Under the pieces are notes generated by a model. That model was not told the origin of the DNA. It saw nothing but the letters and a program-made list of their open reading frames with translations, and did no database searches. The position numbers and the translations under genes were made by a program. 64,000 bases of DNA from Bryoerythrophyllum caledonicum (lineage: Eukaryota; Streptophyta; Bryopsida; Pottiales; Pottiaceae). This document shows positions 34,939 through 44,165 of this stretch, piece by piece. The stretch spans positions 18,854,187 through 18,918,186 of the forward strand of contig OZ020525.1 of assembly GCA_963971425.1 (NCBI GenBank), written 5' to 3'. Each line of letters starts with the position of its first letter. The first letter of the stretch is position 1.

Positions 34939-35819
34939 TCTGTTGCAGACACAACAGCACCTCACCTGATCAACAAATCCCTCACCTTTCAAGGAATAAG
35001 ACAATCTCTCCACCATTCATGCCAAACCAGACACTAATACTGAGGGTCAAACATTGATGATTCCAAAGAAGCAAACTTGTAAAAACACCCACTTTGTTAC
35101 TTGGGCTGGAAATGGGATGAAAACAGGTTCAGTTCCCTGAAACTTGGCTTTCTCTTCTACCCTCCAACTTTAAATTGAATGCAAGTTCAATTATCAGTGC
35201 TTGAGGCTATCTCCTAATTCTAAGGTTTTGTTACCTGATCGATAGGTTTCCGAGATTGCAGAGATTAGTATCTGGATTTTGGTGTTGAGTGTGGTGATCA
35301 TTTGTGTTTGCTTTGTCTTGGAAGAATTTGGTGATGGAGACAGAAAATGGCGAAGTTGTGGTTGAAAGTTGGCCTTGCTGTCAGTCTATGCGCCATGTCT
35401 TGAGTGCTGCAGCTGTGGTGCTGCGCGAGTCATCAACCGTCAGTACAGAGGAAAGAGAAGAGAAAGAGAGGGTGAGATTTCAATTTGGAAAGAAATAGAG
35501 CACGAGGAATGATTCTGTGCTTTTTTTTTTGGTACCGATGAAATGCATGAGGGGTAGTGGCAGTCAATGTTCTTGGATCCTACCAAATGCAAGCTAAAGC
35601 TCCCCTATATTATTCCTAGTTTCAGAAGATTTAACTAGTAGTTTACTATACCTTGTTCAGTTCGCGTAACCCTTTCTGTGTTGTTCCGGATAATAGCTGA
35701 AGATCATAAAGTTGGGATAATATGTAGAACTAGTGGACCCCCGTTGTACCGAACTGGACAACGGTGATCCCCGAATGTATCTATCAGACGATCCCTAGGT
35801 GTATCCTTCAACGGGGCAT
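34939..35819. other. intergenic; carries one copy of a dispersed repeat
   Basis: Probable promoter of the DUF1475 gene. A stretch at about 35440-35640 (GCAGTCAATGTTCTTGG, then CAAGCTAAAGCTCCCC) is related to the tandem units at 39543-39978. The open frame at 35304-35498 runs partly through this repeat and has no domain. Confidence 0.45.
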
Positions 35820-36183
35820 GGGTACCGTAGGTCAAGGGCACCTTCGACACTTGGACGCCGAATAATTAATTAAAGTCAAAAAAGTCGGTTCAACTTTCTA
35901 ATTCCGGGAGGAGTTCACATATTACTATAATTAGCCTATTTTGACGTCCAAGGGGACTGAACCTTAGACCTCAAGCTCCCTACTTGGAGCTCTTTTGCAC
36001 ACACTTCCAAGAATCAAGGCTTTCCAAGCCATAACTCCCCATTGATGTCCTTGGAGTCCAAAGATTTTGTATATTAATATTTTCTTCAATTTCGGCATTT
36101 TCACTCAATAATTTCCCAAGTAATTTGGCATGCCTTTTTTTAATTAATTATAGCCGAAGGTGCCCTTCACCTACGGTAGTCCC
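35820..36183. mobile_element. foldback MITE with long inverted ends
   Basis: The left end GGGTACCGTAGGTCAAGGGC pairs with the inverse of the right end (CCTACGGTAGTCCC at 36170-36183). The pairing continues inward through ACCTTCG and AATTAATTAAA, giving arms of about 55-60 bp around an AT-rich centre. About 364 bp. No coding capacity and no clear target duplication, so the superfamily is open. Confidence 0.65.
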
Positions 36184-37277
36184 GTATCTGCTAGTACTTC
36201 TAGTCTCTTACTTGCTCCGTTTCTGCCAGTAATCCGTTCAAAACGTCGCCCTAAGATCTCCATGCGGCTTCACCCAGCTTCGATCTACCACTAGGTGGCT
36301 TCACATGTGTTCATTCCCTTTTGCTTTTGAAACAACTTCAAGAAGAACAACGCCGGTTTCCGAAGGAGGCCGGCGTGAATAAAGTGTCCGTTCGTTCCAC
36401 TACTAAGACCAAGTCCACCGGACAGGGAATTAGTGAGTTGGAACTACTTCCCCCTTTCGGAGGTAGACAACAACTTCAACTATAAAGTAAGGGACTCGAA
36501 ACCTCCTATTTTATATACTATTTGGTATTACAAGCTTTGCCATGAAGGAGATGATGTAGTCTACTACAAGTCTTTCGCTCTCAGTTGGGGTAAGTATGGA
36601 GGAACATGGCTAGGTTTGAGGAAGCTCCCCTATGACAAGGTGGTGGTTCTGGATTCCATATCCTACAGGTATGATCTCCATTTTGAGTGGTCTAAAATTT
36701 CGGGTATGAATTACAAATGGAGAAAGTTTTTGAAGGTGAGGGTTGATACGCCATGTTTTATCTTTTTGACATACTTTGCATTTATCTCTAGTATCAAATG
36801 GGGTTTTAACGATAGACTTTGTCTTCTTATCACATTTTATGGATTACACAATCAATGAGGCCAAGTAGGCTTGAGCTAATTATCGGACATAACTACTACA
36901 CATATTTATACATTTTGGGTTCATATATACTAAAATGTTTTTCTGGTACACTAACTTATACATTTTGGGTTCATATATACTAAAATGTTTTTTTGGTACA
37001 CTAACTAGGAAAACCAAGTCAGATTTATAGAACCCGAAATTCATGAAGTACAAAATTATTAGTATATATGAACCCAAAATTAGTTTCTTCATTATTAGTA
37101 TATGATGAAGAACTACATTAGTAATAATGAAGAAACACTGACAATAGCTTCTCACAAATTGTAAATTGTAGTAGACAGCAGATCTAGTGGGCTGCATCTT
37201 GGTTGGAAAATATGTTCTTGATACAAGAAAATTGCTTTTACACAGAGTATGTTATTGACTTAGTGTTGTATCCCCAC
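36184..37277. other. intergenic with two minor repeats
   Basis: About 36340-36470 is an inverted copy of the dispersed repeat at 14966-15085. At 36906-37005 a 50 bp unit (TTATACATTTTGGGTTCATA at its start) occurs twice in tandem. The 141-codon open frame at 36433-36858 begins inside the dispersed repeat and shows no domain. Confidence 0.5.
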
Positions 37278-37281
37278 TTAA

Positions 37282-38067
37282 CCCCTAAAGGCCCACTGTG
37301 CCCTCAAGGGACATTTTGAGTTTGGTAGGGTTCCACAATCTAAAATTTTGGCATGATTTTCTAAGATCTTTTTAATGAATGGGCAACTTTTTATTAGCTT
37401 CTCGTATACATAATTTTTGTAGAAATCCAACTTACGGTTCAAAAGTTACAACTTTTTTTCAGTATTCTATACAAATAGTGTGACATATAACAAATAGTGT
37501 ACCAAAACTTTAATTGATTCTAAATTCAATAGAAATCGAGTTTTTTGTCCATTTAAAAAATAGAAAATCTCTCTTGGAAAGAAAATGGGAATCTTTGTAT
37601 CTGTCGTATGGATTTTCAAAATTCAACAATATAAAAAGGATATGATATATGAAAAACTTAAAGTGTATTGTTAATTCTCATAACATAGTTGCATTGCAGG
37701 ATTTTTAAGGACATCTTCTACCCTTCTTCTACTGCTAAAATTTGGTGTACATGTGCCTAACATGATCCTTTTTAAATCAAAATTAGAAAAATCACCGACC
37801 CCAATGGAAAAAGTTGCCATAGAAGGTGGTTGAAGTTTGTTGAAGGTGTTTAGTATGACCTAAAGAAGAGTTTATGTTTCACTTCAAAGGCTAATATCTT
37901 CAATCCATGCGGTGAAGTTGAATTTACCACACACACTTGTACAATTCTAATACAAGATCCTACGGTTAAATATGTAAAAAACATGTTTATTTGCATTTTC
38001 TGTTGAATGCATTGAAATTGGAGGTTTCAATGAGTTTGGGTGCAAAATCGTTGGGGGCCTTTTGAAG
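37282..38067 (-). mobile_element. piggyBac-like MITE, diverged copy P6
   Basis: CCCCTAAAGGCCCACTGTGC at the left and GGCCTTTTGAAG at the right, flanked by perfect TTAA at 37278-37281 and 38068-38071. The interior keeps only scattered resemblance to P3, so it may be a sister subfamily. 786 bp, no ORF. Confidence 0.7.
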
Positions 38068-38071
38068 TTAA

Positions 38072-38605
38072 AGCAACTTAATAGTCCATCCACTTGCCTT
38101 TAGCACCTTAAGCAAATTGGATACAAACTAGCATACATTCATTCACACTCCCATAATACTCTGGTGTAATTAAAGTACAACAATCTTCAATATGCTCCCA
38201 TGATTTCAACGTTGAGGCATACGACTCAAGGAGTTCAAATTTTTATAATTTCAACCACTATAGCACAATTTTTGCAATGTAGACAATTTCATTGTTGTAC
38301 TAAAAATTATAGAATATAAGATTGAGATTAGACCCCATTATCATGTCCATCAAATCTCCCTAAAAGTTTGTTTATAGTGATGTTGACCCATTCTTCCTTC
38401 AATTTTGTAAAACATGTTAAGCTTTGGAATGTTATACATCTCCAGAGCATCACTAAACCACTACCAACCCCTACTATTTGATGAACATGTCATAAACTTT
38501 GTCTTGTAATACCATCAAAGCAATATCACTAAAATTTATGTTTAGCATAATTGTACAAATAGTGTAGTTACCCCACTCCGTTGTTTGTGAACAAGTTGAG
38601 GATTA
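38072..38605. other. intergenic, no gene seen
   Basis: AT-rich. No open frame with a recognisable domain and no repeat assigned. Confidence 0.4.
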
Positions 38606-39118
38606 GTGTTCATATCTGCCACTTCTCCAATTGGGCCACCAAATTCATTATTGCAGCTGCCAACTCCAACCCTTACCTTTAGTTTTCCAAAACTTTGCAC
38701 CATTATACATTCTCTTATATCATGCCTTCCCGGGCCTCCCACCTCTTGTGCATGGTGCGGACTTGGGCGAGAAGGACAACCACAAGTGCCTTGTGTGTCT
38801 GATAGACTTCGCAAATGGAGACACCCTGCGTGTGCCATTGCCTTGCAAGCACGTCTTCCACCAATAGCGCATCCATGTCTATGCCTGGTCTGCCACACCA
38901 GATTTGTTCAAAACCAAGAGTCCACTGGCTCGGAGGCCACCCTGATTCATGTTCCGCATGTGATCCACATTCACGATGTTACGGAGAACATGGACATCAA
39001 CACCGAAGTCCACGGTGCCATTTTTAGACGAGGTTTCACAGGTAAATGCCAAATTTCACCACTAGGGTCACTAATAGTAGTAAGAACTCCAGCCTCTGAA
39101 GGAGGTCAAAATGAATAG
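38606..39118 (+). pseudogene. RING-H2 finger gene fragment, broken
   Basis: One frame reads HKCLVCLIDFANGDTLRVPL followed by PCKHVFHQ (about 38781-38867), the first half of a RING-H2 finger. It then hits a stop where the next zinc ligand should be. A neighbouring frame continues with cysteine-rich sequence resembling the end of the finger, and then an acidic tail. Start, upstream membrane anchor and intact second zinc site are all missing. It looks like a decayed piece of an ATL-like or similar ligase gene, not a working one. Confidence 0.6.
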
Positions 39119-39542
39119 AGTGTCTATCTGTCCCTGCCATTGTATCATAGTCCATGGTGGCACTATTGGATTGTCAATTGTAAGAAACAATAGACTTCAT
39201 TTGAATGGATCATTGAATTTAGCAGAACCTGAAATTTGGATGGAAACTCGGATGGAATTGGACAAGGGAATTGGACAGGAATTGTGTGTTTGAAACTATT
39301 CTATAATGTCAAATTGATTTGTTGTAAAAATTAAGTTGTAGTAAAGCATAAGAGTAGTTGAAGCTGAAAGTGTAATGTAGAATGATTTCAAGACAAGATT
39401 TAGGTACACAACCATGAAGGTTAAGCTTTTCTGAGATGGATTGTTGATTGCAATTTTTTTTCTAGGAGATAAACTTCAAGGGTCATCGACTCTGGCAGTC
39501 TGAAACTGGAATGAAAATGGACCAAAGAATTGTCTAGGTATG
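39119..39542. other. intergenic, no gene seen
   Basis: Short open frame 39111-39293 without domain. Nothing else recognised. Confidence 0.35.
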
Positions 39543-39978
39543 AGAGTTTTCCTGAAAGTGCTTCTCGAAGGGGCAAGTTAGGAGGAATATGGTGCCAGAC
39601 AGTATGAGATGTTTAAACGGAAAGAAAGAGAGCATGAGGAAATTTCATGTCGCCTTTTTCTGCACCAATGAAATGCTTTGCAGTCAATGTTCTTGGGCCC
39701 TACCCCATGCAAGCTAAAGCTCCCCCATAGTACCCTAAGTTCTCAAAGGGTTGACCAATAATAGAGTTTTCCTAAAAGTGCTTCCCGAATGGGCAAGTCA
39801 GGAGGAATATGGAGCCAGAGAGTATGAGATGTATAAACGAAAAAAAAGAGCATGAGGAAATTTTATATCGCCTTTTTCTGCACCAATGAAATGCTTTGCA
39901 ATCAATGTTCTTGGGCCCTACGCCATGCAAGCTAAAGCTCCCCCATATTACCCTAAGTTCTCAAAGGGTTGACCAATA
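39543..39978 (+). repeat. 220 bp tandem duplication
   Basis: Two units (39543-39760 and 39763-39978) begin AGAGTTTTCCT and end GGGTTGACCAATA, and are highly alike by eye. A related block occurs at 35440-35640, and a short inverted piece (GGGGGAGCTTTAGCTTGCAT) at about 41568-41610. It is therefore a dispersed family of which this locus carries a tandem pair. No ORF. Confidence 0.8.
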
Positions 39979-40500
39979 GTTTCCCCAAACCTTTCCCAAG
40001 CCAAGACACCATGTGCATGTGGTCCCGGTTACTAACATAAGACCCTAAGATTTGGGGTACCTATCCACTGTATTTTGGTGACTTTCAAGAAAACTCAAAT
40101 GTATTCGGGTACCTATCCAATGTATCAATTTTTTTCAGGCATAATTGGCAAGTCTTGGACTTGTAATCAATTGTTTTTGCACCTTCAAGATATTGTTGTA
40201 GGACATGAGCCATATTTTGAAGGATTAAAAGTGTTGTAGTTATCTAGGGCACATTAAGGTTGAGTATGCACTAGACATCAACAAGTAAATAAAACTCGTT
40301 CCTAATTTTACGAAAGTTGGCATTTAGTACCTTAGTGTACCTACAATAAATGCGTAGTTTGCAATTAGTGTCCAAGTTTGCATTTAGTGTCCACTACACT
40401 AAACATGGATTTTATTGTAGTGGCAGTACTTGTATCCAAAGTATGACTTTGATATGTATTTGGTACATTCATTAGATGGTCAACCTTGACTATGAAGGCA
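39979..40500. other. intergenic, no gene seen
   Basis: AT-rich. The stretch at 40310-40410 contains TTTGCATTTAGTGTCC-like short repeats but nothing that can be named. Confidence 0.35.
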
Positions 40501-41047
40501 ACTTCCGGGAAACCAATCAAAACCTATAATTGACACCTATAAACTTGTGGTATATCCAACCCACTTTCATCCCATTACCTCACATTCAACTCAAAATGGA
40601 GGTTTGCTATTAGTCAAGACCCCTTACTTTTGATTGAAGCTTGTGGAAATACCGCCCACCGGCTAAACATGGCAGTACACTTTGAAAATTCATAACTAAT
40701 TGAAAAAAATATGAAATCACTTGGGTTGAAGTTGTAATTCTTTTGGCTATCATTAAAAATAAATGTAGTATTACTTGTTCTCTCCATATATGCACGGTGC
40801 TTAACCCCTAAAGACCACGACATTTCAAAGGAGACTCTATTCCATCGATTAAAAATTGCGAAGATGTTTTTTTGAGAATATAACCATAGAATATTCTTCT
40901 ATACTTATATGGGATGATGTGGTAATAATTTTTCAAATTTAGACCACAGGGATTGAATGATAATTGTAGTAAAAGTGAAATGGTTTGTCCCCTCAACAAA
41001 CACTTGGTCCTTTAGGAGTTAACTTGTTGGTTATGGGGGGATTTACC
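40501..41047 (-). mobile_element. Harbinger/Tourist-like MITE, copy H5, split by a TTAA-type MITE
   Basis: Read inverted, it follows H2 from the right end GGATTTACC (41047) through the TATATGGAGAG, GATTTCATA and GACTAATAGCAAACC blocks to the GGTTGGATATACC-like block. The left end near 40501 is decayed. The 214 bp element P7 interrupts it at the same TTAA used in H1. Confidence 0.65.
40805..41018 (+). mobile_element. piggyBac-like MITE, short copy P7
   Basis: CCCCTAAAGACCACGAC at the left, GGTCCTTTAGGAG at the right, flanked by perfect TTAA at 40801-40804 and 41019-41022. Only 214 bp, so it is an internally deleted relative of P1. By its terminal sequences it lies in the opposite orientation to P1 relative to the host MITE. 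Confidence 0.75.
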
Positions 41048-42055
41048 AAGGTTACCAAATACAGAATACATCTATTTGTATTCCAAGTACAAATACACAT
41101 ATTCCACTTGAATATGTATACAACGAATACATTTGAATACATGTATTCAATGGTCCGAGTACATGTGTTTGATAACCTTGAGGTTTACCTTATTTACTTA
41201 TTTAGGGCCGCTTTAGACTACGGTGGAGAAGTGCACCGGTAGGTCAAGAAGTTTTGGCCAAGACATGGTTACTCGAGGCAACTGGTGGGAGTTGCTCTTT
41301 TATGGTGGTTTAGTTTCTTGTCTAGGAGGTTGGGGCCGGATAAGAAACTAAACCACTGGAGAAGAACTTATAAAAAGTGTTGCCATATTGGTGGCCATGT
41401 TATTAAATCATACATGCTTGAAGTTCTCCACTAGACAAGTCTTGGCCATAGTCTAAATCCAATCCGGTGAAGAATAAATTTTACTCCAATCATATTTGTT
41501 CCATTTCCCTAGAATTCTTGACTTGTGAAGTTCTCCACTTTTGGAAACTTTTGGAAACTCAGTGTACTACGGGGGAGCTTTAGCTTGCATGGGGTAGGGC
41601 CCAAGAGCATTAGGCTCACGCACATGTGTGCGGATGAGCCTCCGTTGGGGCCCCAACAATTGGTGGTGGGCCCCACTATACAAAAGGTAAATTTGGATAA
41701 AAATTTAAAAGTATTTATTGGTTCCTGGTGTACACACATTGGGAACTATTTGGGAACATGGGGAACACGTTGGGAACGGAGGAGAGCATTGGAGAACACT
41801 TTGGGAACACGGTGGAGAACTCTGGAGAACAACCTGGGAACTCATTGGGAACGCAATGGGAATGTTGTGGTAATAATATGGTTAAAAAGGTAAATGAGAA
41901 GAGGGTAACTAAATTGGTTTGGTTAGGAACCATATCAGATTTTACCATGAAACTGGTGTGGGCATGAAGAGTCCAACATGGATTCTCAGGGACCATATCT
42001 GGGAGATGAAGCCCCATATGGTCGTCATGTGCGTCTACTTATTGATTGCCATGTA
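41048..42055. other. intergenic with an irregular GGGAAC-rich repeat
   Basis: From about 41739 to 41870 the motif TGGGAAC/TGGAGAAC recurs about ten times at uneven spacing of 10-17 bp. Short AATACA-rich sequence lies at 41055-41165. The open frames that run through the repeat are products of its composition. Confidence 0.5.
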
Positions 42056-42570
42056 AGGCGGAGGCACCCAATTCCAATCACTTAAGCCAATTCAGGACTC
42101 AAATGACATTGTATGTCAAAAACATTAATATAGAAAGATGCGGAATTAGGAATGAAACTCAACAAATATTTTTTCAAATTTAATCTCAAAGATTTGGAAC
42201 TGAAATAAAATTTAAAAGCCCAAAAACCACCGGAGCCCATAATCATACTCTAGGGTAGGTGAGATTTGGTTCCCTCCTTTGCCTAGTGCCAAAAAGTGAG
42301 AGTGAGTAAAAGAGAGAAGACATGCCATGGATAACCAACTCATGGAGAGTACCCAATGCCGATTGGCCTTGTTCGACTTTCGAGGCGAGGCCACTGGTGA
42401 GAGCTCAATTGAGATGAATCAACCCAAAATTGCACACTTCACGACCCAATGCCGATGATGACTAGGGTTTTCAAATTTTGAATTTCCGTTTTGGGTCGCT
42501 TCATGCACCATTTCATGCATACTCTACAAATCGGAATTGAGTGGCCAATCCGAATGGGGTGCCTCTACCT
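42056..42570 (-). mobile_element. TA-flanked MITE, copy S1 (inverted)
   Basis: Ends AGGCGGAGGCACCCAATTCC and its inverse, flanked by TA on both sides. About 515 bp and the inverted counterpart of S2 (47666-48210), sharing blocks such as the CCACCGGAGCCCATAATC and CATGCCATGGATAACCAACT segments. TA duplication suggests a Tc1/mariner (Stowaway-like) origin. No coding capacity. Confidence 0.7.
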
Positions 42571-44165
42571 TATCTCATTGGTGCAAAAAAAGGAAGTATG
42601 AGACTTTCCGAAGTCTATTTCTGGAAGTCTACTCTCGTGCGTAAAAAAAGTCGTCATGTCTGGCACCATATTCCTACTAGCTTTCTCCTTCCGGAAGCAC
42701 TTTCGGGAAAACTCCATTATCACTTGCAAATTTAGTGGATACTGAATTTAATTATTTTATTTTTATTTTTTATTTTTTATTTTTTATTTTTATTTTTTGG
42801 ATACTGATTTTAATTTTAATTTGTCGCCTCCGAACCGTCCTTCAGGGGTTATTTTACTGTTTTTCCTTAGTAAAATGGCAGCCACATCATTTACCAACAG
42901 TACCAGGCTTAAGTTACGCTACGTCAACTTTCTTTTCTCTAGATCAGGAGCAAGTGGATCCAAATATACTGGATCATCCCAGAATCACCGCCATTTGCAT
43001 AATTAGCAAATCTTGATGAAGTTGATCACAGGCATCGAAAAGGCGTCTTCAAGCATTTACTGACATACATTTCACCAAGTACAATACCGTGATTTCATGT
43101 TCTGATCGAAATCATCTCTTCAAAGATGTACCGTGCTTCAAATATTCACCAAGAGTGAAAACTTATAGCATTTACAAAGTCATATACGGTACACTAAACA
43201 TCAAAATCAGTGTGCTAAGTTACCGGGATAGACGCCGTCAATCAACAATCTTACTGCAGACTTCCTACGCTGAGTTTGAAAGTTCCATGAACCGAGACTC
43301 ACGTTTCTAATTTTGCCTAACAGCAAGCTAAGGGTACAGTTGCTTTACCTGGGTCCACTCTGGAAACGTTAGGAATGTCAACAGAGAAAATGGTAACCGC
43401 TTCGACGTCGGAGGCGGTCTCGTCACCGAAGTGCACGTCGACACTCGGTTTTGCTATAAAAAGCACAAACGGCGATGAGAATCCGGCCTGGATGACCGGT
43501 TCGCTGCAATCATCGTCGTTGCATTCCAGCTTGCAACGTCCACCGCGTGAACCTCAGCCTATCATCGCCCGCCGAGCCGGGCCTGGGAAGTCGCACCCGT
43601 CACGTCCGAGCTGCCTGGTGTGCTAGGGCTTCTGCAGGGGAATGGGGGCTGGACTCGAGTTTGATGCCGTCGACGTCTTCATGACGATGAGTATGGTCGA
43701 TCAAATAAATGTAGACTGATCGAATCATGCGTCGGTGGAGTTTTTGTGTTGTGCAGAGGGAGATGACGAGGTTTCAGTGGACTGGTTGACGGGTAGTGAC
43801 TACCTCGCAAACGTCACCATGCAGGTTGATATTTTCACGTACTTATCTACTTTCGTTGACTCTCTTTCTCTCTCGGGTGCATTACGGTTCTGGATCATTC
43901 TAACTTAGTTGCTGAGAGTCGGTAGACATAAGTGCCTTGCTAAGAATCCTGAAGTTTTGGTTGCTGGATGTGTTTGAGGTTCAAGAAGTGGCTTGTGAAA
44001 CCTTCAACTGAGGATGTTTTGGGCGACACAAACAGTCTGGAAGCACCGGGGATGCTAATAATATTATGCAAGAGGAGGTGAGGAGATTGGGGTTTGAAGC
44101 ATGAGGCTGTGTCGGTGGCGAGTAGTTGAGCTAATGTGACCTAATGGTTCGTTTTCTGACAGAGG
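42571..44165. other. upstream region of the first subtilase
   Basis: T-rich tract at 42745-42810. A GC-rich open frame at 43375-43626 has no recognisable domain; it could be an old exon or leader sequence but cannot be supported. A 3' splice-site-like TTCGTTTTCTGACAG ends at 44162, four bases before the subtilase ATG, so a leader intron is likely. Confidence 0.45.

Noticed and set aside
36433-36858. 141-codon open frame
   Set aside because: Begins within a dispersed repeat and has no recognisable motif.
39543-39978. Paired 220 bp direct repeats as terminal repeats of a retroelement
   Set aside because: They are adjacent with two bases between them, so nothing is enclosed; a simple tandem duplication.
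43375-43626. GC-rich 83-codon open frame upstream of the first subtilase
   Set aside because: No domain, no convincing splice partner; may be leader sequence.
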